Shown: positions 38,751-48,604, counted from the stretch's first letter. The stretch is 64,000 bases of DNA from Nonomuraea sp. NEAU-A123 (GCF_018603905.1 NZ_JAHFZZ010000015.1:186001-250000), one strand, 5' to 3'. Numbers and translations are program-made. Notes: generated from the letters alone by a model not told the origin.

Positions 38751-41134
38751 GAGGCGCTCCCGATCGTGACGATGTCGCCGGTCGACGCGCCGAGATCGCG
38801 CGTGACCGAGCAGCCGCCGGAGTTCGCCGGCACCCAGACCACCCGGTCCGGAAGGTCGGCGACGCGTACCGGCAGCGTGACAGCGTTGGGTCCTTGGCCG
38901 CCGACGACCAGCTTGTCGCCGTCGACGACGCCGATCTCCGCCGCCGTGCCCTCCGAGACCAGCGCTTCCGCGGCATGGGCGGTGCCCGCGAGGTACGGCT
39001 CGCCGTCCTGCAGGCGGCCTTCGTCGAGCAGCAGGTGCCAGGTCGCCAGCACCGCCTCGCCCGTCCGCGGCGCGGGCTGCGAGCGGGTGGCGGTGTTGGG
39101 TGCGGCGACGCGGGTGCCGCGCCAGGCGCCGATCGCGCTCAGCTCGCGCCGGGCGGCCGCGGCGTCGGGCAGGCCCAGGTGGACGTCCATCCGGTCGGCC
39201 AGGCTGCCGATCACGGCCAGGTCGCTCTGCAGGCCGGGCACCCGGAGCGGGGCCTCGAACGAGCGGCCCCTGCCCTCCCAGTTGACGAACGTGCCGCCCT
39301 TCTCCTGCACCGCGGCGACCGGCAGGACCACGTCGGCCCGGTCGGTGACCGCGCTGGCGCGGATCTCCAGGCTGACGATGAACGGGGTGTTCTCCAGCGC
39401 GGCCAGCGCGGCGCCCGGGTCGGCCAGGTCGTAGGGGTCGACACCGGCCACGACCAGCGCGTCCAGCTCCCCCTCCAGGGCCGCGAGCAGCATGCCCGTG
39501 GTGTCACGTCCTGGCGCGTCGGGCAGTGCGCCCACGTTCCACGCCCTGGCGATCTCCGCCCTGGCGCTCTCGTCGCCGACCGGGCGGCCGATGGGCAGCA
39601 GGTTGGGCAGCGCACCGGCCTCGACCGCGCCCCGCTCGCCGGCCCTGCGCGGGATCCAGGCGAGCTTGGCGCCCGAGGCGGCGCTGAGCCGTACCAGTGC
39701 GGACAGCGCGCCGGGGACCGCGGCGAGCCGCTCGCCGGCGAGCACGATCGTGCCCTCGGCGAGCGAGCCGACCAGGTCGCCGATCGCGTCGGCCTCCGCG
39801 CCCGGCGCGGTGCGGATGAGCGTGCCGCCCATCTTGGCCAGGCCGTTGGTGGCGAACGGGGCGATCGAGGTGACCTTGAGCCCTCGCTTCATCCACGCCT
39901 TGCGCAGGCGCAGGAAGACGATCGGCGACTCGTCCTCGGGCTCGAACCCGACGAGCAGCACGGCAGGGGCGTTCTCGAGGTCACTGTAGGAGACCTCGAT
40001 GCCCTTGCCGGCCACCGCGTGCGCCAGGAACTGCGTCTCCTCGGCGGAGTGCGGCCTGGCGCGGAAGTCGATGTCGTTGCTGCCGAGGGCGAGCCGGGCG
40101 AACTTGGCGTACGCGTAGGCGTCCTCGACCGTCACCCGGCCGCCGACCAGCACACCGGCCTTGCCGCGCGCGGCGGCCAGGCCCTGGGCCGCGACGGCGA
40201 GCGCCTCCGGCCACGAGGTGGGCTCGAGCACGCCCTCCTCGTTGCGGACCAGCGGCAGCTTCAGGCGATCGGGCTCCGTGGCGTAGGAGAACGCCCAGCG
40301 GCCCTTGTCGCAGTTCCACTCCTCGTTGACCTGCGGGTCGTTGCCCGCCAGGCGGCGGGTGACCCGGCCGCGCCGGTGGTCGGTGCGCAGGCTGCAGCCG
40401 GACGCGCAGTGCTCGCACGCGCTCGGCGTGGAGACCAGGTCGAACGGCCTGGCCCGGAACCGGTAGGCGGCGCCGGTCAGCGCGCCGACCGGGCAGATCT
40501 GCACCGTGTTGCCGGAGAAGTAGGAGTCGAACGGCTTGCCGTCGGCGACGCCCACCTGCTCCTTGGCCCCGCGCTCGAAGAAGTCGATGAACGGGTCGCC
40601 GGCGATCTGGTCGGAGAAGCGGATGCAGCGCGCGCACTGGACGCAGCGCTCGCGGTCGAGCAGCACCTGGGTGGACAGCGGCAGCGGCTTGGGGAAGGTC
40701 CGCTTCTGCTCCTGGAACCTGGACTCGCCCTGTCCGTTGGACATCGCCTGGTTCTGCAGGGGGCACTCGCCGCCCTTGTCGCAGACCGGGCAGTCGAGCG
40801 GGTGGTTCATGAGCAGCAGCTCCATGGCCCCGCGCTGCGCCTTCTCGGCGACCGGCGAGGTGAGCTGGGTCTGCACCACCATGCCCTCGGCGACGTCGAT
40901 CGCGCAGGACGGCTGCGGCTTGGGGAAGCCGCGGCCGTTGCCGGCGTCGGGGATGTCGACCAGGCACTGGCGGCAGTTGGCCGCCGGGTCGAGCAGCGGG
41001 TGGTCGCAGAAGCGCGGGATCTGGATGCCCAGGAGTTCGGCCGCCCTGATGATCAGGGTGCCCTTCGGGACGCTGACCTGGAACCCGTCGATGGTGAGGG
41101 TCACCAGGTTGGTCTCTACGGCGGTTGTGGTCAC
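38747..41134 (-). CDS. nuoG: NADH-quinone oxidoreductase subunit G
   Basis: A 795-residue iron-sulphur subunit. The N-terminal 2Fe-2S domain is CDHPLLDPAANCRQCLVD, with further cluster ligands in DCPVCDKGGECPLQNQA, CVQCARCIRFSDQIAG and CEHCASGCSLRTDHR. The rest is a molybdopterin-oxidoreductase-like fold without cofactor function. GTG start overlapping nuoF by 4 bases. Confidence 0.97.
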   Translation of the reverse strand: MTTTAVETNLVTLTIDGFQVSVPKGTLIIRAAELLGIQIPRFCDHPLLDPAANCRQCLVDIPDAGNGRGFPKPQPSCAIDVAEGMVVQTQLTSPVAEKAQRGAMELLLMNHPLDCPVCDKGGECPLQNQAMSNGQGESRFQEQKRTFPKPLPLSTQVLLDRERCVQCARCIRFSDQIAGDPFIDFFERGAKEQVGVADGKPFDSYFSGNTVQICPVGALTGAAYRFRARPFDLVSTPSACEHCASGCSLRTDHRRGRVTRRLAGNDPQVNEEWNCDKGRWAFSYATEPDRLKLPLVRNEEGVLEPTSWPEALAVAAQGLAAARGKAGVLVGGRVTVEDAYAYAKFARLALGSNDIDFRARPHSAEETQFLAHAVAGKGIEVSYSDLENAPAVLLVGFEPEDESPIVFLRLRKAWMKRGLKVTSIAPFATNGLAKMGGTLIRTAPGAEADAIGDLVGSLAEGTIVLAGERLAAVPGALSALVRLSAASGAKLAWIPRRAGERGAVEAGALPNLLPIGRPVGDESARAEIARAWNVGALPDAPGRDTTGMLLAALEGELDALVVAGVDPYDLADPGAALAALENTPFIVSLEIRASAVTDRADVVLPVAAVQEKGGTFVNWEGRGRSFEAPLRVPGLQSDLAVIGSLADRMDVHLGLPDAAAARRELSAIGAWRGTRVAAPNTATRSQPAPRTGEAVLATWHLLLDEGRLQDGEPYLAGTAHAAEALVSEGTAAEIGVVDGDKLVVGGQGPNAVTLPVRVADLPDRVVWVPANSGGCSVTRDLGASTGDIVTIGSAS

Positions 41135-42420
41135 TGGTCACCCCAGAGAGTGGACTTCTTCGCGTCGAACGGGCAGCCGCCGACCTCGAAGTGCTTGAGG
41201 TACTCGTCGCGGAAGTACTTCACCGAGGAGTGGATCGGGCTCGTCGCGCCGTCACCGAGCGCGCAGAACGAGCGGCCCAGGATGTTGTCCGCGATGTCGG
41301 TGATCGTGGACAGGTCCTCCTCGGTGCCCTGGCCCTTCTCCAGGCGCTTGAGCACCTGCTTGAGCCAGTAGGTGCCCTCGCGGCACGGCGTGCACTTGCC
41401 GCACGACTCGTGGGCGTAGAACTCCGTCCAGCGCAGCACCGTACGGACCACGCAGGTCGTCTCGTCGAAGATCTGCAGCGCCCGGGTGCCGAGCATGGAG
41501 CCCTTGGCGCCGACGGACTCGAAGTCCAGCGGCACGTCCAGGTGCTCATTGGTGAAGATCGGCGTGGACGAACCGCCCGGGGTCCAGAACTTGATCTCGT
41601 GCCCCTCGCGGATCCCGCCCGCCATGTCGAGCAGCTCGCGCAGCGTGATGCCGAGCGGTGCCTCGTACTGGCCGGGCCTGGTCACGTGGCCGCTCAGCGA
41701 GAAGATGCCGAAGCCCTTGGACTTCTCGGTGCCCATCCCGGCGAACCAGTCGGCCCCGTTGGTCACGATTGAGGGAACACTGGCCACAGACTCCACGTTG
41801 TTCACAACAGTAGGCGAGGCATAAAGGCCCGCCACGGCCGGGAACGGGGGCTTGAGCCGCGGTTGACCTCTGAAGCCTTCGAGCGAGTCGAGCAGTGCCG
41901 TCTCCTCGCCGCAGATGTACGCCCCCGCGCCGCTGTGCACGACGAGTTCGAGGTCGTAGCCGGAGCCGAGGATGTCGGTGCCGAGGTAGCCCTTCTCGTA
42001 CGCCTCGCGCACGGCCGCGTGCAGCCGGCGGATCACGTGCAGCACCTCGCCCCGCACGTAGATGAAGGCGTGGTTGGCCCGGATCGCGTACGCGGTGATG
42101 ATGACGCCCTCGACCAGCGAGTGCGGGTTGGCCATCATCAGCGGGATGTCCTTGCAGGTGCCCGGCTCCGACTCGTCGGCGTTGACGACGAGGTAGTGCG
42201 GCTTGCCGTCACCCTGCGGGATGAAGCCCCACTTCATGCCGGTCGGGAAGCCCGCGCCGCCGCGGCCGCGCAGTCCCGAGTCCTTGACGGCCTGGATGAC
42301 CGCGTCGGGGTCCATCCCCAGCGCCTTCTTGGCCGCCTCATACTCGCCGTAACCGGCGAGGGTGAAGGAGTTGGCCTGGTCCCAGTTCGCGGTCAGGACC
42401 GGGGTGAGAGTCGTGCTCAT
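41131..42420 (-). CDS. nuoF: NADH-quinone oxidoreductase subunit F
   Basis: A 429-residue NADH-dehydrogenase module subunit. GRGGAGFPTGMKWGF is the FMN/NADH-binding glycine loop, and ESCGKCTPCREG with a later cysteine binds cluster N3. ATG 42420 overlaps the nuoE stop (ATGA); a slightly earlier in-frame ATG is inside nuoE. Confidence 0.97.
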   Translation of the reverse strand: MSTTLTPVLTANWDQANSFTLAGYGEYEAAKKALGMDPDAVIQAVKDSGLRGRGGAGFPTGMKWGFIPQGDGKPHYLVVNADESEPGTCKDIPLMMANPHSLVEGVIITAYAIRANHAFIYVRGEVLHVIRRLHAAVREAYEKGYLGTDILGSGYDLELVVHSGAGAYICGEETALLDSLEGFRGQPRLKPPFPAVAGLYASPTVVNNVESVASVPSIVTNGADWFAGMGTEKSKGFGIFSLSGHVTRPGQYEAPLGITLRELLDMAGGIREGHEIKFWTPGGSSTPIFTNEHLDVPLDFESVGAKGSMLGTRALQIFDETTCVVRTVLRWTEFYAHESCGKCTPCREGTYWLKQVLKRLEKGQGTEEDLSTITDIADNILGRSFCALGDGATSPIHSSVKYFRDEYLKHFEVGGCPFDAKKSTLWGDQ

Positions 42421-43073
42421 GCCTCTGGGGCCTTCCATCCGTTGGCCTTGGCGACCTTGAGGCCCTCCAGCGAGGGGCCCGCCGCCGACGGGCCGTCGCC
42501 CGCCAGGTCGTCGGGCAGGCCCGCGAGCACTCGCGAGGCCTCCTTGAAGGTACAGAGCTTCTTCGGCCCCCTGGTCGGCCGTACGTCCTTGCCGTCACGC
42601 AGGTCGTCGACGAGCTGCTTGGCCGTCTCGGGCGTCTGGTTGTCGAAGAACTCCCAGTTGACCATCATGACCGGGGCGAAGTCGCAGGCCGCGTTGCACT
42701 CGAGGCGTTCGAGCGAGACCTTGCCGTCGCCGGTCGTCTCCTCGTGGCCGATGCCGACGTGCTCCGACAGCTCTTCCCAGATCTGGTCGCCGCCCATGAC
42801 GGCGCACAGCGCGTTGATGCAGACGCCGACGTGGTAGTCGCCGGCGGGCTTGCGCTTGTACATGGTGTAGAACGTCGAGACTCCGACGACCTCGGCCTTG
42901 CTGAGGCCCAGCATCTCCGCGCAGAACTCCTGGCCGTTGTCGGAGACGTGACCGTCTTCGGACTGCACCAGGTGGAGCAGCGGCAGCAGCGCCGACCGCG
43001 TCTTCGGGTAGCGCCCGATGATCTCCTTGGCGTCTCGTTCGAGACGCTCTCGGACCTCCGGTGAATAAGTCAC
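42417..43073 (-). CDS. nuoE: NADH-quinone oxidoreductase subunit E
   Basis: A 218-residue thioredoxin-fold 2Fe-2S subunit: CINALC (Cys-x4-Cys) and CNAAC (Cys-x3-Cys) bind cluster N1a. The GTG at 43073 overlaps the nuoD stop; the longer open frame into nuoD is not used. The C-terminal 60 residues are an extension common in actinobacteria. Confidence 0.96.
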   Translation of the reverse strand: MTYSPEVRERLERDAKEIIGRYPKTRSALLPLLHLVQSEDGHVSDNGQEFCAEMLGLSKAEVVGVSTFYTMYKRKPAGDYHVGVCINALCAVMGGDQIWEELSEHVGIGHEETTGDGKVSLERLECNAACDFAPVMMVNWEFFDNQTPETAKQLVDDLRDGKDVRPTRGPKKLCTFKEASRVLAGLPDDLAGDGPSAAGPSLEGLKVAKANGWKAPEA

Positions 43074-44395
43074 CGGTCCACACCTCCCATGACGGGGTCG
43101 ATAGATGCCACCGCGGCGATGACGTCGGCGACCTGGCCGCCCTCCGCCATCGCGGGGAAGCCCTGCAGGTTGCAGAAGGACGGCTCGCGGAAGTGAACGC
43201 GGTAAGGGCGGGTGCCGCCGTCGCTCACCACGTGCGCGCCGAGCTCGCCCTTGGGCGACTCGATCGACGCGTACGCCTGTCCGGCCGGCACCCGGAATCC
43301 CTCGGTCACCAGCTTGAAGTGGTGAATGAGGGCCTCCATGGAGCTGCCCATGATGTGCGCGATGTGGTCGGGCGAGTTGCCGAAGCCGTCCGGGCCCAGC
43401 GCGAGCTGCGCGGGCCAGCCGATCTTCTTGTCCTCGATCATCACGGGGTCGCCCTTGAGCGGCCCGGCGATGCGGTCGAGAGCCTGCTCGACGATCTTGA
43501 GCGACTCCTCCATCTCCCGCATCCGGACCAGGTAGCGGGAGAACACGTCGCAGCCGCGCTCGGTCGCCACCTCGAACTCGTAGGTCTCGTAACCGCAGTA
43601 GGGCTGCGACTTGCGCAGGTCCCACGGCAGGCCCGCGGAGCGCAGGATCGGCCCGGTGATGCCCAGGGCCATGCAGCCGGTCAGGTCGAGGTAGCCCACG
43701 TCCTTGGTACGGCGCAGGTAGACGGGGTTCTCGTCGAGCAGCTTGCGGATGTCCTTGATCCGCTGTGGCATGATCTTGAGGAACTCGCCGATCTTGTCGA
43801 CCGCACCCGCGGGCAGGTCCACGCTCACGCCGCCGGGGCGGACGTAGGCGTGGTTCATGCGCAGCCCGGTGATGTACTCGAACAGGTCCATGATCAGCTC
43901 GCGGTCGCGGTAGCCGAACAGGAACGGCGTGGTCGCGCCCAGCTCCATGCCGAACGTGCCCATCGCCACCAGGTGCGAGGAGATCCGGTTGAGCTCCATC
44001 ATCATCACGCGGATGGCCTGGGCCCGATCGGGGATCCGGTCCTCGATGCCGAGCAGCTTCTCGACGCCCAGGCAGTAGGCGGTCTCGTTGAAGATCGGCG
44101 AGAGGTAGTCCATGCGCGTGACGAACGTGGTGCCCTGGGTCCAGGTCCGGAACTCCAGGTTCTTCTCGATGCCGGTGTGCAGGTAGCCGATGACGCTGCG
44201 CGCCTCGGTGACCGTCTCACCGTCGAGGGTCAGCACCAGCCGCAGCACGCCGTGCGTGGACGGGTGCTGCGGGCCCATGTTGATGACCAGCCGCTCGTCC
44301 TCGGAGTCGCGGACCCCGCTGACGACCTCGTCCCAGTCCGCGCCGGTGACCGAGTAGACCTTGCCCTCGGTCGCCTCGTCATATCCGGTGCTCAC
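43070..44395 (-). CDS. nuoD: NADH-quinone oxidoreductase subunit D
   Basis: A 441-residue 49-kDa subunit, related to NiFe-hydrogenase large subunits, lining the quinone site. NMGPQHPSTHGVLRLVL, YLHTGIEKN and KGELGAHVVSDGG are diagnostic. GTG start 40 bases after nuoC. Confidence 0.97.
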   Translation of the reverse strand: MSTGYDEATEGKVYSVTGADWDEVVSGVRDSEDERLVINMGPQHPSTHGVLRLVLTLDGETVTEARSVIGYLHTGIEKNLEFRTWTQGTTFVTRMDYLSPIFNETAYCLGVEKLLGIEDRIPDRAQAIRVMMMELNRISSHLVAMGTFGMELGATTPFLFGYRDRELIMDLFEYITGLRMNHAYVRPGGVSVDLPAGAVDKIGEFLKIMPQRIKDIRKLLDENPVYLRRTKDVGYLDLTGCMALGITGPILRSAGLPWDLRKSQPYCGYETYEFEVATERGCDVFSRYLVRMREMEESLKIVEQALDRIAGPLKGDPVMIEDKKIGWPAQLALGPDGFGNSPDHIAHIMGSSMEALIHHFKLVTEGFRVPAGQAYASIESPKGELGAHVVSDGGTRPYRVHFREPSFCNLQGFPAMAEGGQVADVIAAVASIDPVMGGVDR

Positions 44396-44435
44396 GAGTG
44401 AACCTCACTTCGTCGCTCAACGCTCAGCTCGATGC

Positions 44436-45134
44436 TCACGCGTACGACCTCCTCTGGTCGGGCGCGGGGATCGTGGCGCCGCGGTATTCGACCGGGATGC
44501 CGCCGAGCGGGTAGTCCTTGCGCTGCGGGTGGCCGTCCCAGTCGTCCGGCATCATGATGCGGGTCAGGCCGGGGTGGCCGTCGAAGATGATCCCGAAGAA
44601 GTCCCACGTCTCGCGCTCGTGCCAGTCGTGGCCCGGGTAGACGCCGACGGTCGAGGGGATGTGCGGGTCCTCGTCGGGGGCGCTCGCCTCGACGCGGACG
44701 CGCCGGTTGTGGGTGATCGAGCAGAGGTGGATGACCGCGTGCAGCTCCTCGCCCTTCAGGTGCGGGTAGTGCACACCGGAGACGCCGAGCGAGAGCTCGA
44801 AGCGCAGGGCGGGTTCGTCGCGGAGCTTCTGGCACACCTCGACGAGCCGCTCCCGCTTCACGTGCAGGGTCAGCTCGCCCCGGTCGACGACCACCCGGTC
44901 GATGGCGTCGTCCATGGCCAGCGTGTCGACCAGCTCGTCGAAGTAGCCGCCGTACGGGCGGGGCGTGGCGAGCTGGGGTGCCCGCCGTACGACGAGGCCG
45001 CCGTAACCGGAGGTGTCACCCGTGTCGGTCGTGCCGAACATGCCGCGCCGGGCGACGGGCGGCTCGGGAACCGCCGGAACCTCGGGGACCTCGGCGTTGG
45101 TCGGGACCTCGGGCAGGTTGTCGGGCGAGGTCAC
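44436..45134 (-). CDS. nuoC: NADH-quinone oxidoreductase subunit C
   Basis: A 232-residue 30-kDa subunit. HPHIP-type segment DEDPHIPSTVGVYPGHDWHE and ETWDFFGIIFDGHPGLTRI are the family signature, followed by DYPLGGIPVEY. The first 35 residues are a Pro/Glu/Val-rich tail (VPEVPAVPEPP). GTG start overlapping the nuoB stop. Confidence 0.96.
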   Translation of the reverse strand: MTSPDNLPEVPTNAEVPEVPAVPEPPVARRGMFGTTDTGDTSGYGGLVVRRAPQLATPRPYGGYFDELVDTLAMDDAIDRVVVDRGELTLHVKRERLVEVCQKLRDEPALRFELSLGVSGVHYPHLKGEELHAVIHLCSITHNRRVRVEASAPDEDPHIPSTVGVYPGHDWHERETWDFFGIIFDGHPGLTRIMMPDDWDGHPQRKDYPLGGIPVEYRGATIPAPDQRRSYA

Positions 45135-45682
45135 TTCGCGGCCCCCTGGTCGATCAGCGGCAGCGTACGCAGCGCCTGCAGTTCGAGCTCGTCGATCTGC
45201 TTGGCGCGGTGGGCGCCGAACTTCGTGTTCTGGATCTTGTCGTGCAGCTTCACGATCGCGTCGATCAGCATCTCCGGCCGCGGCGGACAGCCGGGCAGGT
45301 AGATGTCGACCGGGACGATGTGGTCCACGCCCTGCACGATGGCGTAGTTGTTGAACATGCCGCCGCTCGAGGCGCACACGCCCATCGAGATGACCCACTT
45401 GGGCTCGGCCATCTGGTCGTAGATCTGCCGCAGGACGGGAGCCATCTTCTGTGACACGCGTCCGGCGACGATCATCAGGTCGGCCTGGCGAGGAGACGCC
45501 GAAGCGCGCTCCATGCCGAAGCGCGCCAGGTCGTAGTGGGGGCCACCGGTGGCCATCAGCTCGATGGCGCAACAGGCGAGGCCGAACGTGGCCGGCCATA
45601 CGGAGTTCTTGCGCGCCCAGCCCGCGGCCTGTTCGACCGTGCTGAGGATGAACCCGCTGGGGAGTTTCTCTTCAAGTCCCAT
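45131..45682 (-). CDS. nuoB: NADH-quinone oxidoreductase subunit B
   Basis: A 183-residue subunit carrying cluster N2, the last electron carrier before quinone: FGLACCAIELMA (tandem cysteines), MGVCASSGGMF and YLPGCPPRPE. ATG 45682 begins 2 bases after nuoA. Confidence 0.97.
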   Translation of the reverse strand: MGLEEKLPSGFILSTVEQAAGWARKNSVWPATFGLACCAIELMATGGPHYDLARFGMERASASPRQADLMIVAGRVSQKMAPVLRQIYDQMAEPKWVISMGVCASSGGMFNNYAIVQGVDHIVPVDIYLPGCPPRPEMLIDAIVKLHDKIQNTKFGAHRAKQIDELELQALRTLPLIDQGAAK

Positions 45683-45684
45683 TT

Positions 45685-46080
45685 CTAGTCCCAGTCCAGA
45701 CCCTTGCGGCGCCACACGTACGCGTAGGCCACGAGCACGGTGACGATGAACAGCAGCATCTCGACAAGCGCGAACACCCCGAGGCCCGAGGAGAGCACGC
45801 TGCCCGCGTCGTTCTTCAGCGGCGCGAAGGAGACTGCCCAGGGGTAAAGGAAAATGATCTCGATGTCGAACACGATGAAGAGCATCGCGGTGATCATGTA
45901 TTTGAGCGGGAACCGTCCGCCACCGACCGGCTGGGGCGTCGGCTCGATGCCGCATTCGTATGCGTCAAGCTTGGCGCGGTTCCAGCGCTTGGGACCGGTG
46001 AAGGGAGCGATGGCGACCGAGAAGATCGCGAAGCCCCCCGCGAGAACGGCGAGCACCAGGATGGGCACGTAAAGGTCCAT
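45685..46080 (-). CDS. nuoA: NADH-quinone oxidoreductase subunit A
   Basis: A 131-residue three-helix membrane subunit. KLDAYECGIEP contains the conserved loop cysteine. A GGAGG site precedes the ATG. First nuo gene, 76 bases after the geranylgeranyl reductase gene, with no clear terminator between. Confidence 0.97.
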   Translation of the reverse strand: MDLYVPILVLAVLAGGFAIFSVAIAPFTGPKRWNRAKLDAYECGIEPTPQPVGGGRFPLKYMITAMLFIVFDIEIIFLYPWAVSFAPLKNDAGSVLSSGLGVFALVEMLLFIVTVLVAYAYVWRRKGLDWD

Positions 46081-46156
46081 CGCTACGCCTCCTCTGGAGT
46101 CGCCACGCGCGCGGGCGCGCAGCCTGATCTATGACTTTGCCGGGTGAGTCTGAGGT

Positions 46157-47410
46157 TCATGCTGGTGGCGCGACCTTCGAGAGTGCGTTTATGATCTTGT
46201 CCGACGCATCGCCTCGCCGGTCGGTGAGATTACCAAGGAGTTTGAGCGCGAAGCGCATCAGCCTCGGGTGTGGCAACCCGTGCCGCGTCCCGAAGCTCAT
46301 CACCCCCGGCTTCCCGATCGCCTGGACGAACATCCTGCCAAGCGTGAAATATCCGCCGTAGGCGTCCTTCAACACTTGAGGATAGGTGCGCAGGATCCGT
46401 TCCTGCTGCGCGGGGGTCGTTCCGCGCAGAGCCTTGACGATGGTCTCGGCGGCGATCTCGCCGGTCTCCATGGCGTACGCGATGCCCTCGCCGTTGAACG
46501 GGTTGATCGCCCCGCCGGAATCGCCGACGAGCACGAGACCGCGGGTGTAGTGGGGCTGGCGGTTGAAGGCCATCGGGAGCGCGGCGCCGCGGATCGGGCC
46601 CGTCATGTTCTCCTCGGTGAAGCCCCACTCGGCGGGCATCGCCTTGCACCACCGCTTGAGCAGATCGCGGTAGTCGATGCTCTTGAACTGGTCGCTGGTG
46701 TTGAGCAGGCCCAGCCCCACGTTCGCGGTGCCGTCGCCGACGCCGAACACCCAGCCGTAGCCGGGCAGCAGCGTGTCGCCGTCCCACAGCTCCAGCCACG
46801 TCTCCAGGTAGTCGTCGTCGTGGCGCGGGCTCTCGAAATAGGTCCGTACGGCCACGCCCATCGGGCGGTCCTCGCGTTTGTGCAGCCCCATGCCCAGGGC
46901 CAGCCGGGTGCTGTTGCCGTCGGCGGCCACCACCAGACGGCCGCGGTAGGTCACCCCGTCCTTGGTCGTCACCCCGACCACATGACCGCTGCGGTCGTCA
47001 AGCACGGGCCCGGTGACGTTCACACCCTCCATCAGCCGCACCCCCGCCTTGACGGCGTTGGCGGCGAGGATCTGGTCGAAGTCCTGGCGGGTGCGCACGA
47101 GGCCGAAGTCGGGGAAGCGCTCCAGCTTCGGCCAGTCGAGCTCGAAGCGGTGCCCGCCACCCACCACCCGCAGGCCCTTGTTCCTGATCCAGCCGGGCGC
47201 GTCGATGTCGACACCCATGTTGAGCAGTTGCTTGACCGCTCTGGGGGTCAGCCCGTCGCCGCAGACCTTCTCGCGGGGGAACTTCGTCTTCTCCAGGAGC
47301 AGCACGTCGAACCCGGCGAGAGCGAGGTAAAAGGCGGTTGCGGAACCGGCGGGACCGGCGCCGACGACGATGACGTCGGCGTCAGCCTGCATGGCTGCTG
47401 GCACGGTCAC
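46157..47410 (-). CDS. FAD-dependent geranylgeranyl reductase family, probably MenJ-like
   Basis: A 417-residue flavoprotein. VIVVGAGPAGSATAFYLA is the FAD Rossmann motif, KVCGDGLTPRAV the family signature and LVGDSGGAINPFNGEGIAYA the second FAD motif. In mycobacteria the homologous MenJ saturates one isoprene of menaquinone; location upstream of nuo supports that role here (inference). The GTG start is 55 bases from a Rex-type operator. It is likely the first gene of the nuo transcription unit. Confidence 0.9.
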   Translation of the reverse strand: MTVPAAMQADADVIVVGAGPAGSATAFYLALAGFDVLLLEKTKFPREKVCGDGLTPRAVKQLLNMGVDIDAPGWIRNKGLRVVGGGHRFELDWPKLERFPDFGLVRTRQDFDQILAANAVKAGVRLMEGVNVTGPVLDDRSGHVVGVTTKDGVTYRGRLVVAADGNSTRLALGMGLHKREDRPMGVAVRTYFESPRHDDDYLETWLELWDGDTLLPGYGWVFGVGDGTANVGLGLLNTSDQFKSIDYRDLLKRWCKAMPAEWGFTEENMTGPIRGAALPMAFNRQPHYTRGLVLVGDSGGAINPFNGEGIAYAMETGEIAAETIVKALRGTTPAQQERILRTYPQVLKDAYGGYFTLGRMFVQAIGKPGVMSFGTRHGLPHPRLMRFALKLLGNLTDRRGDASDKIINALSKVAPPA

Positions 47411-47887
47411 TGGACTGTCCTGTCCTACACGCTCGAAGGCCTCGGGGTGTGGCGCCTTCGTTCTCTTGTGAACCCCTTCACAAACTTGTCGGCCCGCAGT
47501 CTAACGCTTTTCCTGGACAAAGTGTCAGCCGGGGGGCGGTCTTCGCACGAACGAAAACCCTCCGTCGGAGACGAAGGGCCCTGGGTGGTCGCCACGGGGA
47601 GATCAGACCTCGAACTCGCGGACGTGCACCGGGCAGACTCCTTCTTGTCACGGATATATCGGAGCCTATCGTGCGGAATGTGACGCCCGTTACAACGGCG
47701 ACAGCGAATCCGGTCACGCTCCGTAAGCAGAACGCTACACCAGCACGCCCATGAATTCCCGGGAACCATCCCCACCCGAAGCCGCGTCGCCGAGGTGAAG
47801 CCCGAACAACGGCTAATTCTCGCGATAAACGCTATCTCTCCCGGCGGTGATATCCGCAGGGCCGGGCCGAGAAGCATTAATGGCGAC
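47411..47887. other. Intergenic region carrying the promoter of the GGR-nuo unit
   Basis: No gene seen. The left part holds the Rex-type operator and a possible -10 TAGACT (minus strand, 47498-47503). The remainder, up to the menG stop, has no recognisable element. Confidence 0.5.
47466..47483. promoter_or_regulatory. Rex (redox-sensing repressor) operator
   Basis: TTGTGAA-CCCC-TTCACAA, a perfect inverted repeat identical in form to the ROP site bound by the NADH/NAD+-sensing repressor Rex in Streptomyces and other Gram-positives. It lies just downstream of a minus-strand TAGACT and 55 bases before the start of the geranylgeranyl reductase gene. High NADH would release Rex and induce the quinone/Complex I genes. 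Confidence 0.8.
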
Positions 47888-48604
47888 TCAAGCGGGCTTG
47901 AACCCCCGGTGCACCGCGACGATGCCCATGGTGAGGTTGCGCCATGCCACCCGCTCCCAGCCGGCCTCCTGAATGGTGCGCGCGAGCGTCGGCTGATCGG
48001 GCCAGTCCCTGATCGACTCGGCCAGATAGGCATAGGAGTCGTCGTTCGATCCGAAGACCGTGGCCACCCTCGGCAGTAGCTTCATCAGATATTCGCGGTA
48101 GACCAGGTCGAAGGCGCCGACCCTCACGTGTGAGAACTCCAGGATCACCAGCCGGCCGCCCGGCCTCGTCACGCGCAGCATCTCCCGCAGCGCCTGCGGG
48201 GTGTCGTGCACGTTGCGCAGCGCCACCGAGATCGTCACCGCGTCGAAGGCGTCGTCGGCGAACGGCAGCCGCAGCGCGTCACCCGCGATGAACGGGACCC
48301 CCGCGCCGCTCAGCGCGTTGCCACCGTGCCGGCGCACCCCCGTGCGCAGCATGCCGAGGGAGAAGTCCGAGGCGATCGCGCGGGCGCCGAGCGTGGTGAA
48401 CGCGTCGGTGGACGTGCCGGTGCCGGCCCCCAGGTCGAGCACGATCTCGCCGGGCCCGGCGTCGACGGCGGCGGCCACCGCCTTGCGCCAGAAGCGCACC
48501 TGCCCCAGGGAGATCACATCATTGACCAGGTCGTAGCGCCGGGCCGTGCGATCGAACATCGCGGCGACCTCATCCGGCTGCTTGTCCAGCTGAGCACGCG
48601 TCAT
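47888..48604 (-). CDS. menG: Demethylmenaquinone methyltransferase (MenG/UbiE)
   Basis: A 238-residue SAM-dependent methyltransferase. FDRTARRYDLVNDVISLGQ is the UbiE signature 1, VLDLGAGTGTSTDAF the SAM-binding motif I, and RPGGRLVILEFSHV signature 2. It makes menaquinone from demethylmenaquinone. Minus strand, upstream of but separately promoted from the GGR-nuo unit. Confidence 0.96.
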   Translation of the reverse strand: MTRAQLDKQPDEVAAMFDRTARRYDLVNDVISLGQVRFWRKAVAAAVDAGPGEIVLDLGAGTGTSTDAFTTLGARAIASDFSLGMLRTGVRRHGGNALSGAGVPFIAGDALRLPFADDAFDAVTISVALRNVHDTPQALREMLRVTRPGGRLVILEFSHVRVGAFDLVYREYLMKLLPRVATVFGSNDDSYAYLAESIRDWPDQPTLARTIQEAGWERVAWRNLTMGIVAVHRGFKPA

